A DNA stretch of 64,000 nucleotides from Scoparia ambigualis (taxonomy: Eukaryota; Arthropoda; Insecta; Lepidoptera; Crambidae), in assembly GCA_963921215.1 (NCBI GenBank), contig OY992501.1, forward strand, positions 13,918,227 through 13,982,226, read 5' to 3'. Below are positions 59,402 to 64,000 of this stretch, piece after piece. The notes beneath the pieces are model-generated. The model saw nothing but the letters and a program-made list of their open reading frames with translations, had not been told where the DNA came from and made no database searches. Every line of letters starts with the position of its first letter. Within the stretch, counting starts at the first letter, position 1. Both the position numbers and the translations under genes were made by a program.

Positions 59402-61034
59402 GTAGGGAGGGCGCACAAACACGGTTTCCTGATTAGGCTTCCGTATCAGGAATTCAGATTCGGAATTCCGTAAGCCTAGAGCATACATTCTGTTTTTTTC
59501 TATTCGGAAAATCGGAATTAATATTGGCAGTACGTAGTGACGCCTTCGCGAAAGCACGTTTTAACATGGACGAAAAATTGGAAATCAGCATCCCCAATTT
59601 TTTGACGATTTTTGAAGCCCAATCTTCAAAAAGCTGTTTACAAATGAGTTGTATAAAATCAAAATCGTATAAAATTAAAATCATGGCAATTGAACAAAAA
59701 CCGTTAATTTGCGATTGGATCCATAGATAGTAATGACAAACATTTTGTCATATTACTGTAACGTGTACTGAGCCATAAACAGTCAAAAATATGCGTAAAA
59801 GTTAAGCATAAAGGTGCCATATCACACTGAATTTGCTAGATTGCCGACTTCGGCTTTGAATATAAAAAGATTGCCATATTTGAACCCAAACCAAAGCAAG
59901 ACGGCCATCTTTGGTACCAAACGTTGTTCATAATACAATCCGCCATTTTAAAACAGCGATTTTACAACACTTCTGATTGGTTGACAGCGAAAGATTGCCG
60001 ACTATGGTTGATAGGTCCCGCCGATTGCTGTCTTTGATCCCAAAGCCAGTTTTATATTTTGTGTTTTTGAAGGGTTTAGGGCTGTATTTGATTTGAAAGT
60101 AACCACGTTATCGGTAAATATTTGAACTTTCAGTGTTGCCATATATTTATATCGACTTTGCCGACTTTGATTTTAGACGACTCAAATCTGCTCCCACGCC
60201 AAGTCTTTTAGATCTCCAATGGTGATAGTCGTTATTATTAATGTCCCTTAGGCATGGATTTTTCTACACATTATAAAATTTTCAGGCTTACACATTTTGT
60301 TAGACAAAAATAAATATAAAAAACGTAAAAAATTAAATCTACTGAAAATATCAGTAGCACATTTCCACTCAATACAGCTGAAGATAGCTCAATATCGCTC
60401 GAAGATAGTTAATAGACATATCAATATCGGTGATGCGAATTCTGAATGTAAAATTCCGTTCCCTCCTATTGTTTTCTGAGGTTTAAGCGAGCACTACACA
60501 TTGAAATGAAACACTTTTTTACGGATTAACTCGCGTTTAATTTACTATTTACATAGTTTTTATATTATCCTGACGTTTCGAACCCTTTACAGGGTCCGTG
60601 GTCACAGGGAGACTGAGGTGTTAGTCATCTCATTGTTAGAAGTTATTTGCCTACCGTCAAAAAATTTTTTATATTTAACCGGGTGCGTTCAAGTTTACAC
60701 AATACGAGCTAACAATATTTTTAGGTCTGGCAATGTGTTGCTGTTGGGGCTGAGATTTGATGACCTGTATGATCCGTTCCCTCCGTTCGTGTACGGCCAG
60801 TTAACCAAAAACTACGCGAGCACTGCGTTCGGAATGACGTCATTCAGTTGTTTTCTATTTATAACCTGAACGGCGGTTTGGCGCCCGGAATGAACGTCAG
60901 GTTTTTTTCCTGGTGCATAATAATATACGAACGTTTGCGCCCATATTTTGTAGGTAACGCGTGCATTCAGCTCTCCGAATCTAAATTCCTGATACGGAAA
61001 CCTAAATAGGAAACCGTGTTTGTGCGGCCTCCTA
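59402..61034. mobile_element. Possible 1.6-kb DNA element with about 60-bp inverted ends
   Basis: The left arm 59402-59464 (GCGCACAAACACGGTTTCCT, TTCCGTATCAGGAATTCAGA) is inverse to the right arm 60975-61034 (TCTAAATTCCTGATACGGAA, AGGAAACCGTGTTTGTGCGG). The interior has short frames (59524-59730, 60618-60869) without recognisable transposase. A segment with CCTGACGTTTCGAACCCTTT then ACAGGGTCCGTGGTCAC at about 60570 is a common lepidopteran repeat fragment. No target duplication was identified, so the arms could also be two separate repeats in opposite directions. Confidence 0.55.
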
Positions 61035-62400
61035 GTGATAAATAGTGAGAGTCAAGTGTTTCATTAAAATAACTTTACAGCAGGATAATGCTTACCATGC
61101 CCAGAGCATTTCTGTTAAAAATCTCAGCTAAGTACAACCTCTTCTGGGCCACAGTTGTCCATACGCATTCATTGATAAGCTAATACAAAAACCAAACTGA
61201 TCGTCGAAAAGCAATCTTACTCCTACACTAAAATATTTGTACTTGGCCACGATGATTTGCATAATTTGCCAAATAGGCCAAGGTTTTTCAAATAAGCAAA
61301 TACTCGGACACCAACATGTGACAGTCGTAACAGCAATTATGGACTTTACTACTCAAGATATAAGAGATGAAATACATCAAGCTCGTTGTATGTGGTTGTT
61401 TGTTGATAAACACGAATGACGTTAACTGAATATTGTTGACACTCGATGGCGGTGGGTACGTATAGAAAACTACAGCTGTTTATGTGGTCATTCACATATA
61501 TAAACAGTAAACCGCAGTGGTTTGTTAAGCCAACATGCTAATGATTCGAACAACACAAAACCAGAAGCTGTGAAAATAAAACATAAATATTACTTACCAC
61601 CTACGGAAATATTAAACCAAAAATAGTTTTCCTAGCTGTAGCCTTGGCTGCAGCTGGATTTTAGGAACGAGCAATTGGCTATTTGACAGTTGAAACAATA
61701 AAATATGAAATATGTCGGAAATGATAGTTTATGATTTAACGATAATTATCCAATAGTTTTTTTTTATTTAGATAATTTGTCAATATTTTATTTATTCAAA
61801 ATAATTTTTTGATTTTATCTGTGGATTACAATTACAAGACCCGAAACACGGGCGGCCATGATTGAGCTTCGTGTGACGTCACAGAGCAATACGTCACGTG
61901 ACCAACCCTTTTTACACAAAATTCAAAACAAAATTTAAAAAAAAAATTAAATTAAATAAAGGTTTTTTGAGAAATAAAATATTGTACGGGGTATAAAATA
62001 AGCGTTTGCAATTTTTAAAACACTTTTTTGAAAACTGTCAAGAGCCCAATTAGGTTTTTGAACGCATATCGTGTTCTCGTATGTTACTGACTGGTAGACG
62101 TAAAATTATTTTCAGCACAAACGATATCCTTTTTATTTGTATTAGATAGAGCGTATGATGAATAAAAAGTACGTAGTACGTAGTACGTAGTGGTAGAAAC
62201 GTATATGAAATCCGGCTAACATTTTTGCCGTCAGGGAAGGTGGGCGAGCAGTCTCCACATAACCAGCGGGCTTCTTCATGCCGACTATGTATCTGTAAAC
62301 TGGAGTTCTCTTTGTATATGAACAAAAGTGAGTTTTAAATGAACAATTTACGAGTATATACATAAATTAAAATATACATAAAACATGAAGACTTTTTATC
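61035..62400. other. AT-rich DNA with two CRE-like sites, nothing else recognised
   Basis: GTGTGACGTCACAGAGC and ACGTCACGTGACC at about 61871-61900 contain TGACGTCA and an adjoining CACGTG E-box. (AGTACGT)3 lies at 62168-62190. No nearby gene is seen. Confidence 0.45.
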
Positions 62401-62882
62401 GGTAATCAGGACCTACTGATTCCGACTAAGTAAATGATGGCCATTGCAATAATAATAAAACTTACATGTTTTCGTTTATAAATTTAATGTTGTATTTTTA
62501 ATTATGTAACCAAAATAATTAGAATATATGGTCTTCCTACATTTTTATGAAGTGAAAGGTCTTCAATGAGGTTGTACAGTAAAAAAAATCTAAAATATCT
62601 GATCATTAGTGGAAGGCATATTATAGGCCTATATATGCCTTCCACCAATGATCAGATATTTTTGCAGGCCGTCGATAGTCACATCTTAATGTTGGTGACT
62701 GTACCTGTATTATGAAGAGGTTTTATTTGTAACAAGGAGGAGCAGGATGACCATGATTGTAATATTTATAGTTATTAACTTTATTTCCCAGGCAAAACAA
62801 TAAAAAATGGAACGCTGACATGTAAGTTTTGTTAATATTGCAATGGTCATTATTTACTTAGTCGGAATCAGTGGGTCCTATC
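62401..62882. mobile_element. MITE with about 70-bp inverted ends, carrying a nested hairpin
   Basis: Left CTGATTCCGACTAAGTAAAT, GGCCATTGCAAT and AAAACTTACATG are inverse to the right CATGTAAGTTTTGTTAATAT, TTTACTTAGTCGGAATCAGT. The element is about 480 bp and non-coding. The hairpin element at 62575-62704 lies inside. No target duplication was secured. Confidence 0.78.
62575..62704. mobile_element. Nested hairpin MITE
   Basis: Ends TACAGT and ACTGTA enclose a near-perfect hairpin: AATATCTGATCATTAGTGGA, AGGCATAT pairs with ATATGCCTTCCACCAATGAT, CAGATATT around TATAGGCCT. TA-bounded ACAGT ends echo the M2 MITE (TACAGTCACGAG), so a Tc1/mariner-type origin is likely. Confidence 0.65.
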
Positions 62883-63375
62883 ACCTATAAATAATGATAC
62901 AATGTTAGAGAATAATAATGCATAGAGTTAGAGAGGTTATTTGTTTTGTTATTGATGTATTATTATTCGTAATCACCTCTGGTGAGGAAAAGCAAATATT
63001 GAAAGAGACACACTAGAATCGGAACCTTCCACTAATAAGGGTCTGGAAATCTGGTTTGGTCTGGCTATCCCTACATTAATCAATAAGGACTATTATGTTA
63101 TTGTGTTCGGGTATTTAAGTACCTCCGCTTGTAACCTTATACATCGGGAACACTAAACTGTTAGGAGGAACTGGCTGTGGATTGCCATCTGAGCCGGGCT
63201 AATATTAATTAGCTTAATTAACAAGTAAATCAACTATAATTATCGGGTAAGTATAGTGCGAGTAAATGTGTTTCGCAGAAGGCAAAATGATTGACAGATT
63301 TGTGGGCAAAATCTGGCAAAAGAAATACCTCTGAGAGCACGTTGGACTGATGATAAAGTCAGGGCATCACCGGTA
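62883..63375. other. AT-rich DNA, nothing recognised
   Basis: No feature identified. Confidence 0.4.
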
Positions 63376-63377
63376 AC

Positions 63378-63505
63378 GTCTTTTTTAAGTAATAAGGAAG
63401 CAAATCAGCAGGCGGTTTACCTGAAGGAAAGGAATCACCGTCGCCCATGGACCCTCGCACAACCAGTGGGGTCGCTGATGCATTGCCCCGGCCTTGAAGG
63501 AGTAC
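63378..63505 (-). mobile_element. LINE-tail family D, fragment, minus strand
   Basis: AGCAGGCGGTTTACCTGAAG, CACCGTCGCCCATGGACCCT, CGCACAACCAGTGGGGTCGC and GATGCATTGCC follow the reversed 3' end of the family (compare 56038-56150). Confidence 0.6.
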
Positions 63506-63579
63506 TCTTGGTTGCTCTTGAAACTTGGCTCTACCACTTAAACAAAACTTATCTTAGGTACCTTAACTTAAAATAAATT

Positions 63580-63805
63580 TAAAAACATCCCGAGTTCCTC
63601 CGTGTTTTAGGCACGTAAAGCCGTTTGGTCCCGGTTGTTGGCGTAAGGTGGCAGTCGTTAAAACACAACACAACGCATTGGATAAGCGTTATGTTGGCGC
63701 AATCTCTCCATGATATGGGGACAAGAGCATGTTATGCTGTTGTCCATGTGAGAAGGCCTGTGTCCATCAGTGGAACGTTTATGCTGATGATAATGATGAT
63801 GTTCG
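63580..63805 (+). mobile_element. RTE-type 3' tail, nearly complete
   Basis: CATCCCGAGTTCCTCCGTGT, AAGCCGTTTGGTCCCGGTTG, TTGGCGTAAGGTGGCAGTCG, GCCTGTGTCCATCAGTGGAA, CGTTTATGCTGATGATAATG. It follows the complete insertion at 31264-31523 with more substitutions and lacks the first 40-50 bp. Confidence 0.75.
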
Positions 63806-64000
63806 CCGTGGTAATCTTACTATACAACATCAGTCGGAAAGGGGGTACTAAGCCGAAAGGAGGGTAAAGTATACATGATAGTAAAGAACTTTTCCTATAA
63901 AATTGATAATTTTAGATTAACAGCTGTTTTAAGATATCATTAGAAATGACGCTGTGGTAGCCCTGGCGGTCAGCTGTTTTGAGAGAGAGACAGATTTGAG

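Noticed and set aside
61237..61419. 60-codon frame considered as a small host exon
   Set aside because: No recognisable domain, no clear splice context and a composition like that of the flanking DNA.

Overview
The window looks like intergenic, transposon-saturated DNA of a moth or butterfly (Lepidoptera). This is inferred from the repeats: 200-bp Helitrons that start TC and end in the CTAG hairpin common in lepidopteran genomes, RTE-type 3' tails ending in (GATGAT)n, tRNA-headed SINEs, and a 250-bp short interspersed repeat with about a dozen copies. The background is AT-rich. GC-rich blocks coincide with LINE coding sequence, palindromes or tandem repeats. No host protein-coding exon, functional tRNA, rRNA or CRISPR array is convincing. 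Nearly every recognisable reading frame belongs to a broken retroelement.

Layout. 0-6.7 kb: a terminal-inverted-repeat element with an internal tandem duplication, Helitrons, a Jockey-like reverse transcriptase (RT) fragment and a TTAA-flanked element with about 160-bp inverted repeats. 7-14.2 kb: two copies of one MITE, a foldback element, and tRNA-like sequences, one inside a palindrome. 14.5-17.6 kb: 3' fragments of one LINE family plus a hAT-type MITE with an 8-bp target duplication. 19.99-22.14 kb: a deleted Ty3/gypsy element with both LTRs, TTAAA target duplication, PBS, polypurine tract and a gag carrying a 40-codon tandem repeat. 22.9-23.5 and 28.7-29.4 kb: RTE-type pieces. 24.8-28.2 kb: the most complete element, a LINE with endonuclease and RT, broken by one frameshift and one stop. 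30-32.3 kb: 5' end of another gypsy element. 34.85-37.1 kb: a second deleted gypsy element whose primer-binding site extends into an almost complete antisense tRNA-Lys. 37-41 kb: minisatellite, ATCGAT-rich direct repeats and LINE tails. 41.7-50 kb: SINEs, a four-unit tandem array of a tRNA-like SINE, a tRNA-bearing palindrome and a recent local duplication. 50.5-56.4 kb: nested MITEs, a 310-bp GC-rich palindrome, a hAT MITE and a foldback element. 57-64 kb: low-complexity DNA, two inverted-repeat elements and LINE/RTE tails.

The elements do not form a pathway; they form a layered record of insertions. Several nestings can be ordered directly: a MITE split a SINE at 53.4 kb, an RTE tail entered a repeat at 31.3 kb whose empty paralogue is at 42.5 kb, a hAT MITE split an RTE tail at 16 kb, and a Helitron lies in the gypsy element at 21.1 kb. 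The most unusual signals are the extended tRNA-Lys complement at 34.85 kb, tRNA-like sequences embedded in palindromes (13.4, 43.7 and 49.2 kb), the GC-rich double MITE at 52.6 kb and the tRNA-like SINE array at 47.2 kb. All family assignments come from sequence reading and remembered family features, not database searches.
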